This document shows positions 1 through 8,819 of a stretch of 64,000 nucleotides of DNA, one piece after another. Each line of letters starts with the position of its first letter. Within the stretch, counting starts at the first letter, position 1. The position numbers and the translations under genes were made by a program. The notes beneath the pieces were generated by a model, which made no database searches, was not told the DNA's origin, and saw only the letters and a program-made list of their open reading frames with translations. Source of the stretch: Sphingomonas melonis. GTDB taxonomy: Bacteria > Pseudomonadota > Alphaproteobacteria > Sphingomonadales > Sphingomonadaceae. Location: assembly GCF_013409985.1 (NCBI RefSeq), contig NZ_JACCBY010000002.1, forward strand, positions 806,001-870,000, given 5' to 3'.

Positions 1-835
1 CCGCGGCCGACACCATCGGGCTGCGCAGGTGGACCGCGAAGATGCCGACCTCCGCCGATCCCTCCCAATCGGGCAGCACCCGCACCAGCCTACCGTCGCG
101 CAGCGCATCGCCGACATCCCACAGCGACCGCAGCGCGATCCCCACCCCGCCGAGCGCGAGTTCGCGCACCATCTCGCTCGAATTGGTGCGCACATGGCTG
201 ACGTGGTCGATGGCTACGTTTCGGCTGCCGGCGGCGAGCCGCCACGGCATCTGCCCGTCGGCGGCGAGCAGGCGATGGCGGGCGAGATCGCGGATCGTCG
301 CCGGCTGGCCATGGTCGGCCAGATAGGCGGGCGCCGCGCACAGGATACGCCGGCTCTCGCCGAGCCGATGCGCGACCAGCGCGTCGGGCACCGCACGCGC
401 GATGCGGATCGCGCAATCGACGCGCTCGCCGAGCAGGTCTACGAAGCGATCGCTGAGGTCGAAGCGCAGGTCGACCGCAGGATAAGCGGCGAGGAACGCG
501 CCCAGGTGCGGCGCGACGTGCAGCCGCCCAAACGAGGTCGGTGCCGATACGCGCAGCGGCCCCGCCGGTGCGTCGCGCGCGCCGGTCACCCGCGCCTCCG
601 CCGCCCCCAGCGCGGCGACCACCTCGGCCAGATCGTCGCGGAACCGCGCCCCGGCCTCGGTCAGCACCAGCCGGCGCGTCGTCCGGTGCACGAGCGACAC
701 GCCCAGCCGGTTCTCCAGCCGCTGCAACCGCTTGGACACCATCGCCGGCGAGATGCCGAGGCCGCGCGCCGCCGCCGACAGGCTGCCGCCATCGGCCACC
801 GCGACGAACAAGGCATAATCGGGATCGAACGCCAT
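1..835 (-). CDS. LysR-family transcriptional regulator, 3' end cut by window edge
   Basis: The reading frame starts at an ATG at 835 and stays open to base 1, giving about 278 residues. Only a short C-terminal tail should be missing, since the family is usually about 300 aa. The first 60 residues form a LysR winged helix-turn-helix ([20 protein letters not shown], then a recognition helix with [12 protein letters not shown] and [13 protein letters not shown]). The rest reads as the periplasmic-binding-protein-like effector domain, ending with a typical LVRVLPDW stretch. It is divergent from the malate synthase gene with 98 bp between the starts. That placement makes it a candidate regulator of that gene, but LysR effectors cannot be read from sequence. 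Confidence 0.9.
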   Translation of the reverse strand, partial: MAFDPDYALFVAVADGGSLSAAARGLGISPAMVSKRLQRLENRLGVSLVHRTTRRLVLTEAGARFRDDLAEVVAALGAAEARVTGARDAPAGPLRVSAPTSFGRLHVAPHLGAFLAAYPAVDLRFDLSDRFVDLLGERVDCAIRIARAVPDALVAHRLGESRRILCAAPAYLADHGQPATIRDLARHRLLAADGQMPWRLAAGSRNVAIDHVSHVRTNSSEMVRELALGGVGIALRSLWDVGDALRDGRLVRVLPDWEGSAEVGIFAVHLRSPMVSAA

Positions 836-933
836 TCGTTCCTCAGGCGATAAAGTGCTTCAACATCTTCATGGCTAGCGAACGGCTGGCGGCCGGTCTA
901 GCCTCACCGCCTCTGCGAGAGGATCGAGAAGTT

Positions 934-3009
934 ATGGACCGTGCCGGCCTCACCATCGCCCCCCAGCTCGTCGCCTTCATCGAAGAGCAGGCCCTGCCCG
1001 GAACCGGCCTTGCCGCGCCCGCCTTCTGGACCGGCGTCGCCGCGCTCTTCGCCAGCGTCACGCCGGAGAACCGGGCGCTGCTGGCCGAACGCGACCGGCT
1101 CCAGGCGGCAATCGACGCCTGGCATCAGGCCCATGCCTTCGACCCCGCCACCTACCAGGCGTTCCTGACCGACGTCGGGTATCTGGTCCCCGAGCCCGCC
1201 CCCTTCGCGATCGACCCGACCGGCGTCGATCCGGAGATCGCGACCATGGCCGGACCGCAATTGGTCGTCCCGATCCTCAACGCCCGCTTCCTGCTCAACG
1301 CCGCCAACGCGCGCTGGGGAAGCCTGTACGACGCGCTCTACGGCACCGACGCGCTGCCCGGCGCGCCGTCGCCCGGCGGCTATGACGCGGCGCGCGGGGC
1401 GCAGGTCGTCGCCTGGGCGAAGCGCTTCCTCGACGACGTCGTGCCGCTCGCGGGTGGTCGCTGGGCCGACTGGGCCGGCGGCACGCCCGCGCTTGCCGAC
1501 CCGGCGCAGCTGGTCGGTCGCGCCGGCGATAGCCTGCTCCTTCGCCACCACGGCCTGCACATCGAAGTGGCGATCGACCGCACCCACCCGACCGGCGCCA
1601 CCGACCCCGCCGGCATCGCCGACGTGCGGCTGGAAAGCGCGCTCACCACGATCTGCGACCTGGAAGACTCGATCGCCGCGGTCGATGCCGACGACAAGGT
1701 CGCGGCATATGCCAATTGGCTCGGGCTGATGCGCGGCGACCTCGCCGCCAGCTTCGTCAAGAACGGGCGGACGGTGACCCGCACGCTCGCCGCCGACCGC
1801 GTCTATACCGCTCCCGACGGCAGCACGCTGACGCTGCCTGGCCGCAGCCTGCTGTTCGTCCGCACCGTCGGCCATCTGATGACCACGCCCGCGGTCCGCC
1901 TGCCCGACGGCAGCGATGCGCCCGAAGGCATCCTCGACGCCATCGTCACCGCGCTGATCGCGCTGCACGATCGTGGCCGCAACAGCCACAGCGGCGCGAT
2001 CTACATCGTCAAGCCGAAGATGCACGGCCCGGCCGAGGCCGCCTTCACCAACCGCCTGTTCGACGCGGTCGAGGATCTGCTCGCGCTGCCGCGGCACACG
2101 ATCAAGCTCGGGCTGATGGACGAGGAGCGGCGCACCAGCGCCAACCTCGCCGCGTGCATCCATGCCGTGCGCCACCGGCTGGTCTTCATCAACACCGGTT
2201 TCCTCGACCGCACCGGCGACGAGATGCACACCGCGATGCACGCCGGCCCGATGATCCCGAAGGGTGAGATGAAGGCGAGCACCTGGATCGCCGCTTATGA
2301 GAACCGCAACGTGCAGATCGGTCTCGCCTGCGGCCTGTCGGGCAAGGCGCAGATCGGCAAGGGGATGTGGGCGGCGCCCGACCGCATGGCCGACATGCTC
2401 GATCAGAAGATCAGCCATCCGCAGACCGGCGCCAACACCGCCTGGGTGCCCTCGCCGACTGCTGCGACGCTGCACGCGACGCATTATCATCGCGTCGACG
2501 TCTTCGCACGCCAGCGCGCCCGCAGCACCGAAGCGCCTGCACCGCTCGCCGAGCTGCTCGCCATCCCGGTCGCCGACACGGGCCGCGACTGGCAGGCGGA
2601 CGAGGTGCGCGACGAACTGGACAACAACGCACAGGGCATCCTCGGCTATGTCGTGCGCTGGGTCGATCAGGGGATCGGCTGTTCCAAGGTCCCCGACATC
2701 CATGACGTCGGCCTGATGGAGGATCGTGCGACGCTGCGCATCTCGTCGCAGCATATGGCGAACTGGCTGCTGCACGGGGTCGCGTCCGCCGCCGATGTCG
2801 ATGCGGCGTTCGCGCGGATGGCGGCGAAGGTTGACGTGCAGAATGCGGGCGATCCGCTCTACCAGCCGATGCACGGCAATGCGGATACGAGCCTCGCCTA
2901 TCGCGCAGCCCGCGCCCTGGTATTCGAGGGGGTCAGCCAGCCCAACGGCTACACCGAACCGCTGCTCCACCGCTTCCGGGCCGAGCGCAAGGCGGCGGAC
3001 GTTCGATAG
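934..3009 (+). CDS. glcB: Malate synthase G
   Basis: This 691-residue enzyme condenses glyoxylate and acetyl-CoA to malate, so it serves glyoxylate/glycolate and acetate use. It matches the monomeric G form (about 720 aa in enterobacteria), not the shorter A form. Family blocks are visible: the metal and glyoxylate region around [16 protein letters not shown], then [15 protein letters not shown], and near the C-terminus [20 protein letters not shown] followed by [18 protein letters not shown]. Asp597 in MEDRAT corresponds to the catalytic base Asp631 of the E. coli enzyme. The ATG at 934 is chosen because GAGAGGAT precedes it and the protein then begins in register with GlcB. An upstream extension of the frame runs into the LysR gene. 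No isocitrate lyase gene lies in the window. Confidence 0.96.
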   Translation: MDRAGLTIAPQLVAFIEEQALPGTGLAAPAFWTGVAALFASVTPENRALLAERDRLQAAIDAWHQAHAFDPATYQAFLTDVGYLVPEPAPFAIDPTGVDPEIATMAGPQLVVPILNARFLLNAANARWGSLYDALYGTDALPGAPSPGGYDAARGAQVVAWAKRFLDDVVPLAGGRWADWAGGTPALADPAQLVGRAGDSLLLRHHGLHIEVAIDRTHPTGATDPAGIADVRLESALTTICDLEDSIAAVDADDKVAAYANWLGLMRGDLAASFVKNGRTVTRTLAADRVYTAPDGSTLTLPGRSLLFVRTVGHLMTTPAVRLPDGSDAPEGILDAIVTALIALHDRGRNSHSGAIYIVKPKMHGPAEAAFTNRLFDAVEDLLALPRHTIKLGLMDEERRTSANLAACIHAVRHRLVFINTGFLDRTGDEMHTAMHAGPMIPKGEMKASTWIAAYENRNVQIGLACGLSGKAQIGKGMWAAPDRMADMLDQKISHPQTGANTAWVPSPTAATLHATHYHRVDVFARQRARSTEAPAPLAELLAIPVADTGRDWQADEVRDELDNNAQGILGYVVRWVDQGIGCSKVPDIHDVGLMEDRATLRISSQHMANWLLHGVASAADVDAAFARMAAKVDVQNAGDPLYQPMHGNADTSLAYRAARALVFEGVSQPNGYTEPLLHRFRAERKAADVR

Positions 3010-3115
3010 CCGGTCCGGGGAGTCCCGATCGTCGGAGCTATCGTCCTACCTAGCGTTGGGTTGCGACCTTCGCAGGTTCAGGGGAACGGACACCGCACGG
3101 GCGAGACGTTTGGGC

Positions 3116-3706
3116 TTAGTACGGCGGTGCCGTCACCGCGCGTTGAGCGCGCGCCGCTGCGGTCCACCAGGCGAGGTCGTCCGCGAAACGCGGGAACGCC
3201 TTTGCCAGACTTGCGCCCCCCTCACCCACCGGCTCCGCCTCGGCGGTGAGCGCATGGCCGATTCCGCCGACGGCGAGGCTGCTCGACACCACGATCATCC
3301 CCATCTCCGACAGGATGCCGTGCCACGCGAGGCCGGCGCGCGCACCGCCGGCGCGCCCTGCCGAATAGCTGGCGATCGCCGCCGGCCGCCAATACCATTC
3401 CTCGAGGAAATGATCGGTGAGGTTCTTGAGGCCGGGCTGGACGCTCCAATTATACTCGCCCGCGACGAAGACGAAAGCATCCGCCGCCTTGATCTTGCCC
3501 GCAAGCTCCTCGAGCGCCGCCGGCGCCTCGCCCTTCGGATATTCCTTGTACATCCGGTCGAGCATCGGCAGGTCGAGCGCCTTGGCGTCGATCAGCTCCG
3601 GGCTGGCACCACGCGCGCGGAACGCCTCGACCAGATAGTCAGCGAGACGGATGCCCTGCCGGTCCGACCGGTAGGAACCGTAGAATATCAGGATCTTGTC
3701 GCTCAT
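3116..3706 (-). CDS. NADPH-dependent FMN reductase family flavoprotein
   Basis: The 196-residue protein has the flavodoxin-like fold of the NADPH-dependent FMN reductases (SsuE/ArsH/chromate-reductase group). It has an N-terminal phosphate-binding loop (ILIFYGSYRSDRQG) and the FMN/dimer signature EYNWSVQPGLKNLTDH in the middle. The ATG at 3706 has GAAGGTG upstream. A longer frame to 3793 runs into the pirin stop region and lacks family similarity. It lies 55 bp downstream of the pirin gene on the same strand, so the two are probably co-transcribed. The pair suggests quinone or electrophile detoxification, but the substrate is unknown. Confidence 0.88.
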   Translation of the reverse strand: MSDKILIFYGSYRSDRQGIRLADYLVEAFRARGASPELIDAKALDLPMLDRMYKEYPKGEAPAALEELAGKIKAADAFVFVAGEYNWSVQPGLKNLTDHFLEEWYWRPAAIASYSAGRAGGARAGLAWHGILSEMGMIVVSSSLAVGGIGHALTAEAEPVGEGGASLAKAFPRFADDLAWWTAAARAQRAVTAPPY

Positions 3707-3728
3707 CCATGCACCTTCGCGGCAGAAG

Positions 3729-3755
3729 CCGGGGAGCGCAAGATGCGCTCCCCGG
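3729..3755 (-). other. Intercistronic hairpin between pirin and FMN reductase
   Basis: A perfect 12-bp stem (CCGGGGAGCGCA and its complement) with a 3-nt loop fills most of the 55-bp gap between the two minus-strand genes. No T-run follows on the transcribed strand, so it looks more like an mRNA-stabilising or partial-readthrough structure than a full intrinsic terminator. Confidence 0.65.
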
Positions 3756-3761
3756 GGCGGG

Positions 3762-4460
3762 TTAGGCGGCGTCGACCAGGACGATCTCGGCATCCTCGAT
3801 CGCCGTGACGCGGATCACCGCCTCGTCGACGATCGCCGCACCGTCGCGGGCGTCGAGCGCCATGCCGTTGATCTCGACCTTGCCCGTTGCCGGGACGAGA
3901 TAGGCGTGATGGCCGACACCCAGCGCATAGTCCGCCGTCTCGCCCGCCTTGATCGTCGCGCCGACGATACGCGCATCGGTGCGGATCGGCAGCGCATCGG
4001 CATCATCGCCGAACCCGCTGGCGAGCGTCACGAACTTGCCCGAGCGTTCGCCCTTGGGGAAGGGCTTGGCGCCCCACGACGGCGCCGCGCCGCGCGTCTT
4101 GGGCTCGATCCAGATCTGGAAGATCGTCGTCGTGCCGGGTTCGCGATTATATTCGGAGTGGCGCACGCCCGATCCGGCGCTCATCACCTGCACGTCGCCC
4201 GCCTCGGTGCGGCCGATATTGCCCAGGCTGTCCTGATGCGTGATCGCGCCCTCGCGGACATAGGTGATGATCTCCATGTCGGCGTGCGGATGCGGCGGGA
4301 AGCCGGTGCCGGCGGCGATCGTGTCGTCGTTCCAGACGCGGATCGGGCCCCAGCCCATGCGCTTGGGATCGTAGTAATTGGCGAAGGAGAAATGATGCTT
4401 GGCATCGAGCCAGCCGTGGTTGGCACCGCCGAGGCTGGCGAAGGGGCGACGTTCGATCAT
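3762..4460 (-). CDS. Pirin family protein (cupin, probable quercetinase-like)
   Basis: The 232-residue bicupin protein carries the pirin metal site. FPPHPHADME gives two histidines in the HxH arrangement, and GSGVRHSEYN gives the third histidine and the glutamate. Several bacterial pirins have quercetin dioxygenase activity or act as redox sensors. The sequence does not say which applies. Start ATG at 4460. The gene is divergent from a LysR regulator across 102 bp containing a perfect inverted repeat, and it is followed by an FMN-reductase-family gene. This LysR-pirin-reductase layout suggests an inducible response to aromatic or quinone compounds (inference). Confidence 0.93.
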   Translation of the reverse strand: MIERRPFASLGGANHGWLDAKHHFSFANYYDPKRMGWGPIRVWNDDTIAAGTGFPPHPHADMEIITYVREGAITHQDSLGNIGRTEAGDVQVMSAGSGVRHSEYNREPGTTTIFQIWIEPKTRGAAPSWGAKPFPKGERSGKFVTLASGFGDDADALPIRTDARIVGATIKAGETADYALGVGHHAYLVPATGKVEINGMALDARDGAAIVDEAVIRVTAIEDAEIVLVDAA

Positions 4461-4530
4461 GGTCTGTCTCCTGGGGAAGCCGGGACGCTTCCTGTTGAGC
4501 CCAAGATGGGGGAGAGTGTCGCTTGACGAA

Positions 4531-4560
4531 ACGGCAATGATGGCATCTCATCATTGCCGT
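4531..4560. promoter_or_regulatory. Perfect 12-bp inverted repeat, candidate LysR operator
   Basis: The arms ACGGCAATGATG (4531-4542) and CATCATTGCCGT (4549-4560) are exact reverse complements separated by 6 bp. The right arm ends 2 bases before the LysR start codon at 4563, and the left arm is 70 bp upstream of the pirin start. An ATG-proximal palindrome between a LysR gene and its divergent neighbour is a standard operator placement and would let the regulator repress itself. It contains T-N11-A spaced pairs, as LysR boxes do. Confidence 0.7.
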
Positions 4561-4562
4561 TT

Positions 4563-5483
4563 ATGACACGTCGACTTCCCGATTTCGAAGCCTGGGCGAT
4601 CTTCGCCAAGGTCGCCGAGCGCGGCTCCTTCGCCGGGGCGGCGCAGGCGCTCGGCCTTGCCAACCCCACCGTCTCGAAGGCGATCGCGCGGCTGGAGGCG
4701 CGGCTCGGCGTCGCCCTGCTGTCGCGCACCTCGCGGCGGCTGTCGTTGACCGAGGCGGGCCGCAGCGCGCTCGCCCGTGCCGGCCGCATCCTGCAGGAGG
4801 GCGAGGCGCTGGAGGACGAGGCGGCGGAACAGTCCGATGTCGCGCGCGGGCTGGTGCGGATCTCGGCGCCGCTGTCGTTCGGCACCGCGTACGTCGGCGC
4901 GACGCTGCCCGAGTTCCTCGCCGCCTATCCGGAAATTACGCTCGACTTCGCGCTCAGCGACCGGCGCGTCGATCTCGTCGCCGAGGGCTTCGATCTGGCG
5001 CTGCGGATTGCGGCGCTGGAGGACAGTTCGTTGCTCGCGCGGCGGCTGTGCACGGTCCGTATCCTGCTCGTCGCCGCCCCCGGCTATCTCGACACCCATG
5101 GCCGGCCCAGCCACCCGGCACAGCTGCAGCATCATTGCGCCTTGGCCTATACCGGCGGCACGAGCCGCGGGGTCTGGCGCTTCGCCCATCCGCAGTTCGG
5201 CGAGGAGACGGTCGAGCCGCCGGTGCGCGTGTGGACCGACAATGCCGACATGCTCAACCCGGCGCTGCTCGCGGGCCAGGGACTGGCGCTCCAGCCCGAG
5301 TTCCTCGTCTGGCGCGAGCTGCGCGAGGGACGGCTCGAGGTGGCGATGCCCGAGTGGAGCGTTGCCCCGCTCGGCCTCCACCTCATCACCCCGCCGAGCC
5401 CGCTGCGGCCGCGCCGCGTTCAGGTGCTGATCGACCATTTCGCCAGGGCGCTGGCGAAGGCGCCCTGGGCGGCGGCATCCTGA
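4563..5483 (+). CDS. LysR-family transcriptional regulator
   Basis: This is a 306-residue LysR protein. The N-terminal winged helix (RGSFAGAAQALGLANPTVSK, ARLEARLGVALLSRTSRRLS) is followed by a linker helix and an effector domain with the SFGTAYVGATLPEFLAAYPE block found in CrgA/QhpR-type members. The ATG at 4563 is preferred. A TTG nine bases upstream lies inside the inverted repeat and has no ribosome binding site. It is divergent from the pirin gene and is its likely regulator. Confidence 0.93.
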   Translation: MTRRLPDFEAWAIFAKVAERGSFAGAAQALGLANPTVSKAIARLEARLGVALLSRTSRRLSLTEAGRSALARAGRILQEGEALEDEAAEQSDVARGLVRISAPLSFGTAYVGATLPEFLAAYPEITLDFALSDRRVDLVAEGFDLALRIAALEDSSLLARRLCTVRILLVAAPGYLDTHGRPSHPAQLQHHCALAYTGGTSRGVWRFAHPQFGEETVEPPVRVWTDNADMLNPALLAGQGLALQPEFLVWRELREGRLEVAMPEWSVAPLGLHLITPPSPLRPRRVQVLIDHFARALAKAPWAAAS

Positions 5484-5582
5484 GGCGGGACAGACATTCA
5501 GGCCAATTCCTCCCCCGCCAAGGTAAGGGCCATCGCACGAATATGGCTGCGATGATGAGGTTCGATCCGCGTCCTCCTCTAA

Positions 5583-5693
5583 CCCGTCACCCCGGACTCG
5601 TTCCGGGGTCCACTCTGCGGCGAGGAGAAAGGCTTGATGGGACAGCGTTCTCTCGCGGCCCGGTGGCCCCCGGAACGAGTCCGGGGTGACGGG
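5583..5693. repeat. REP-like intergenic palindrome, copy 1
   Basis: Two 26-bp arms, CCCGTCACCCCGGACTCGTT-CCGGGG at 5583-5608 and its exact reverse complement at 5668-5693, flank a variable spacer of about 60 bp. The unit recurs at 13642, 22163, 24829 and 62652, with a half unit at 43375. It occupies most of the 310-bp gap between a LysR gene and the epimerase gene. I see no gene in the rest of the gap. Confidence 0.88.
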
Positions 5694-5793
5694 GTGGGAT
5701 TGGAAGGCGGCGGACCCAAGCTACCGCCACATGCGATGGCGCTTTCCCTGGCGCGGGTGGCGTTTTCTCCAAAAACCTGAACGTCGATCCCGC

Positions 5794-6795
5794 CTAGATC
5801 CGGTGATACCTGCGGTACCAGTCGACGAAGCGCGGCACGCCGGCGTCGATCGCCGTGGTCGGCCGATAGCCCAGATCGTCGGCGATCGCGGTGATGTCGG
5901 CAAAGGTGCGCACGACATCGCCGGGCTGGATCGGCAGGTCGCGGCGGATCGCCGGCCGGCCGGTCGCCGCCTCCAGCAGACCGATCACCCGGCCGAGCGG
6001 CTCGGAACGGTTGTTGCCGATGTTGTAGAGACGGTGCGGCGCGACGCTGCCGCCGGCCTTTTCCTGCCCGTCGTCGGGCGGCGGCTGGTCGTGCGCGGCG
6101 ATCACCCCGGCGACGATGTCGTCGATGAAGGTGAAGTCGCGTTCCATCTGGCCGTTGTTGAAGACCGGGATCGGCTCGCCGGCGAACATCGCGCGGGTAA
6201 ATATCCACATCATCATGTCCGGCCGGCCCCAGGGGCCGTAGACGGTGAAGAAGCGCAATCCGGTCTGCGGCAGGCGATAGAGATGCGCGTAGCTTTCGCT
6301 CATCACCTCATTGGCGCGCTTGGTCGCGGCATAGAGCGACACCGGGCGGTCGACGCGATCCTCGACGCGGAAGGGCACCGAGCTGTTGCCGCCGTACACC
6401 GACGACGAGGACGCATAGACCAGATGCGCGACCCGCCGCGTCCGGGCCAGTTCGAGGATGTTGAGGTGGCCGACCAGGTTGGACTGGCCGTAGACCTCGG
6501 GATGATCGATTGAATAGCGCACCCCGGCCTGGGCGCCGAGATGGACGATGCGTTCGACCTCATGCGGTGCGAGCGCGTCGCGCAACGTCGCCGCATCGGC
6601 GAAATCGACGTGCAGGAAGGTGAAGCGGTCCCCGTATCGCCCGGAGAGTTCGGCGAGACGGGCCTGTTTGAGCGCCGGATCGTAGTAATCGTTGAGCGAG
6701 TCGAGCCCGACGACGCTGCCGCCGCGGGCGAGCAGCGCCTCCGCCGTGTGCATCCCGATAAACCCCGCCGCACCGGTGACCAACGTCTTCGGCAT
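5794..6795 (-). CDS. NAD-dependent epimerase, probable UDP-glucuronate 4-epimerase
   Basis: The 333-residue extended short-chain dehydrogenase has the Rossmann motif GAAGFIG at residues 8-14, a YxxxK active site in SLYAATKRANE, and a substrate-side block RFFTVYGPWGRPDM. The N-terminal stretch LDSLNDYYDPALKQARL is characteristic of the UDP-glucuronate 4-epimerase (LspL/CapI) branch, which supplies UDP-galacturonate for surface polysaccharides. UDP-glucose 4-epimerase or a related dehydratase is less likely. No glycosyltransferases are adjacent, so the polymer it feeds is unknown. Confidence 0.85.
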   Translation of the reverse strand: MPKTLVTGAAGFIGMHTAEALLARGGSVVGLDSLNDYYDPALKQARLAELSGRYGDRFTFLHVDFADAATLRDALAPHEVERIVHLGAQAGVRYSIDHPEVYGQSNLVGHLNILELARTRRVAHLVYASSSSVYGGNSSVPFRVEDRVDRPVSLYAATKRANEVMSESYAHLYRLPQTGLRFFTVYGPWGRPDMMMWIFTRAMFAGEPIPVFNNGQMERDFTFIDDIVAGVIAAHDQPPPDDGQEKAGGSVAPHRLYNIGNNRSEPLGRVIGLLEAATGRPAIRRDLPIQPGDVVRTFADITAIADDLGYRPTTAIDAGVPRFVDWYRRYHRI

Positions 6796-6908
6796 TGTTC
6801 CTCTGCTCCGTCATCGTTCCGGCCATCGCGAGCCGCGCGCGCTCGCTAGCCGACGGCGCTTCGCTTGACGATGCCCGCGCGCGAGAAGTTGAGCAATCTC
6901 TGTGACAA

Positions 6909-6924
6909 GCAAGCCTTGGCTTGC
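6909..6924. other. Short inverted repeat upstream of desaturase
   Basis: GCAAGCC, a TT loop, and GGCTTGC form a perfect 7-bp stem 51 bp before the desaturase start. It could be an operator half-site pair or an mRNA leader hairpin. There is no further evidence. Confidence 0.35.
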
Positions 6925-6974
6925 CAACTCCTACCAAATGGGTGGATGTTCAACTTAGGACATCAGGAGACCCT

Positions 6975-7880
6975 ATGCGCCATCACGCTTCGCAGCGGTC
7001 CGCGCCGGCGCGCATCGACTGGCCGACGATCGCCGTTGCTACAGCGATTTACGGCGGCTGGCTGGCGGTGACCGCCTGGCACGCGCTGCTGCCGCTGCCG
7101 GTTCTGGCACTGCTCGGCGGGGGGCTCGTCGCCTGGCAGGGGTCGTTGCAGCATGAGACGATCCACGGTCATCCCACCAACCGCCGCCTGCTCAACGATG
7201 CGATCGGCATGCCACCGCTCAGCCTGTACCTGCCTTATGCGGTGTACCGGCGGTCGCATCTCGCGCATCATGGCTGCGGCGCGATCACCGATCCTGCCGC
7301 CGATCCGGAATCGCGCTACCATGAGGGACATGGCATAGCGCCGCGCCTTGCCGCGGTGCAGGCCACGCTGATCGGGCAGCTGCTGTTCGGCCCCGCGATC
7401 GTCGTGGCGCGGTTCCTGGGCGGCGAACTGGTGCGGCTGCGGCGGGCTCCGATCGCACTCCTGCGCGACTGGCTGCCGCATCTCGCCGGGGTGGCGCTGC
7501 TGATCGCCTGGCTCGACCATGTGGGACTGTCGGTCGCCACCTATCTGCTCGCCTTCGTCTATCCCGGTGTCGCGTTGACGCTGCTGCGCGGCTATGCCGA
7601 GCATCGCGCCGATCTCGCCACCACCGCACATGCCGCGATCGTCGAGCGCGGCGGCGTGTTCGCGCTGCTGTTCCTCAACAACAATCTCCACGTTGCGCAT
7701 CACGAGCGGCCCGGCCTGCCCTGGTATCGTCTGCCCGACTATCATCGTGCGCACCGCGCCCGCTTTCTCGCCGAGGGTGGGCGCATCTACCGCGGCTATG
7801 GCGAGGTGATGCGTCGTTTCGCGTTCAGTCCGCACGACGATCTGCATCATCCTGCCTATCGCGCGGATCGCCCGGCGTGA
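6975..7880 (+). CDS. Membrane fatty acid desaturase family protein
   Basis: The 301-residue integral membrane protein has the three histidine boxes of the di-iron desaturase/hydroxylase superfamily: HETIHGH (60-66), HLAHHG (95-100) and NNLHVAHHERP (H239, H242, H243). Hydrophobic stretches around residues 20-55, 125-148, 168-185 and 190-204 fit several membrane passes. The family acts on acyl chains, sphingolipids or carotenoids, and the substrate cannot be assigned from sequence. The ATG at 6975 follows CAGGAGA. Its stop overlaps the next gene start by 4 bp (GTGA), which implies translational coupling to the PhnD-like gene. Confidence 0.87.
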   Translation: MRHHASQRSAPARIDWPTIAVATAIYGGWLAVTAWHALLPLPVLALLGGGLVAWQGSLQHETIHGHPTNRRLLNDAIGMPPLSLYLPYAVYRRSHLAHHGCGAITDPAADPESRYHEGHGIAPRLAAVQATLIGQLLFGPAIVVARFLGGELVRLRRAPIALLRDWLPHLAGVALLIAWLDHVGLSVATYLLAFVYPGVALTLLRGYAEHRADLATTAHAAIVERGGVFALLFLNNNLHVAHHERPGLPWYRLPDYHRAHRARFLAEGGRIYRGYGEVMRRFAFSPHDDLHHPAYRADRPA

Positions 7881-8686
7881 GCCGGGTGGCGTCGCTCGGG
7901 ATGTACGATCATCCGGCGCAGCGGGCGGCGAACGACGGCCTGTGGCGTGCCATCGCCGCGCGGCTGCGTGACGCGGGGCTGGCGGACGTGCCGAATGCGC
8001 TCGATCGATCCCGTTCGGTCGAGACGATCTGGCACGATCCCGGCCTGTTGCTCGCGCAGGCCTGCGGATACCCGCTGACTGCGGCCGGCGCACCGGCGGT
8101 GCGGGTGGTGGCGCTGCCGGTCTATGCCGTGCCGGGCTGCGAAGGGCCGACGCATCACAGCGTGATCGTGGCGCGCGTCGCGGATCGCCGCGTCACGCTC
8201 GCCGGGTTCCGCGGCGCGCGCGTGGCGATCAATGCGCCGACATCGAACACGGGCATGAACCTGTTGCGCGCCGTGGTGGCGCCGCTTGCTGGTGGCGACG
8301 CGTTCTTCGCTGACGTGATCGTTACAGGAGCACACCGCGCGACTGTCGAAGCGATCGTGCGTGGCGAGGCGGATTGCGGCGCAGTCGATGCCGTCACCTG
8401 GGCGGCCCTGCGGAGGTACGAACCGGTACTAACCAACGCATTGCGCGTGATGGGCACCACGCAATCGACCACCGCGCTGCCCTTCGTCACCGCGAGGTCG
8501 ACGCCCGACGCGGAGATCCAGGCCATCCGGGCGGCGCTGGCGGCAGCGGTCGCCGACCCGGCGCTGGCGAGCCTCCGCGATGCGCTGTTCCTGCGCGACA
8601 TCGTGCCGGCGGACGAGACGGCACTCGCACCGGTTCGCGCGGCGGAGCACACGGCCATCGCATACGGCTATCCCGTCTTGCGATGA
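7877..8686 (+). CDS. PhnD-like substrate-binding protein (phosphate/phosphonate type), no signal peptide
   Basis: The 269-residue protein resembles the PhnD-like periplasmic binding family: SLGMYDHPAQRAAND at the start, LLLAQACGYPLT, a conserved FRGARVAINAPTSNTGMNLL block, and a late AIRAALAAAV helix. It starts at a GTG that overlaps the desaturase stop. The N-terminus is not a signal peptide or lipobox, and no ABC permease or ATPase gene is adjacent. Related stand-alone proteins are common in alphaproteobacteria and are annotated by homology only. A cytosolic ligand sensor is as plausible as transport. Confidence 0.8.
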   Translation: MSRVASLGMYDHPAQRAANDGLWRAIAARLRDAGLADVPNALDRSRSVETIWHDPGLLLAQACGYPLTAAGAPAVRVVALPVYAVPGCEGPTHHSVIVARVADRRVTLAGFRGARVAINAPTSNTGMNLLRAVVAPLAGGDAFFADVIVTGAHRATVEAIVRGEADCGAVDAVTWAALRRYEPVLTNALRVMGTTQSTTALPFVTARSTPDAEIQAIRAALAAAVADPALASLRDALFLRDIVPADETALAPVRAAEHTAIAYGYPVLR

Positions 8687-8819
8687 TCGTCGCGCATGCC
8701 GCCCGGTTCGGCGCGGGCGATGGCATGGGGGCTGGCCCACCGTCAGGAAGCGTTCATACTTCTACTCCTGCCGAGTCGCGGACGGCATCGCCGCCGCGAC
8801 CATGAGGAGAGAGACGCGC

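Noticed and set aside
904..2970. Long open frame antisense to malate synthase
   Set aside because: High GC leaves reverse frames open. The glcB strand carries all family motifs, and the antisense product is Arg/Gly/Asp-rich with no known domain.
3083..3110. GGAAC...CGTT resembling an EcfG stress promoter
   Set aside because: The spacer is 19 bp instead of 16-17, and it lies between the ends of two converging genes with nothing to drive.
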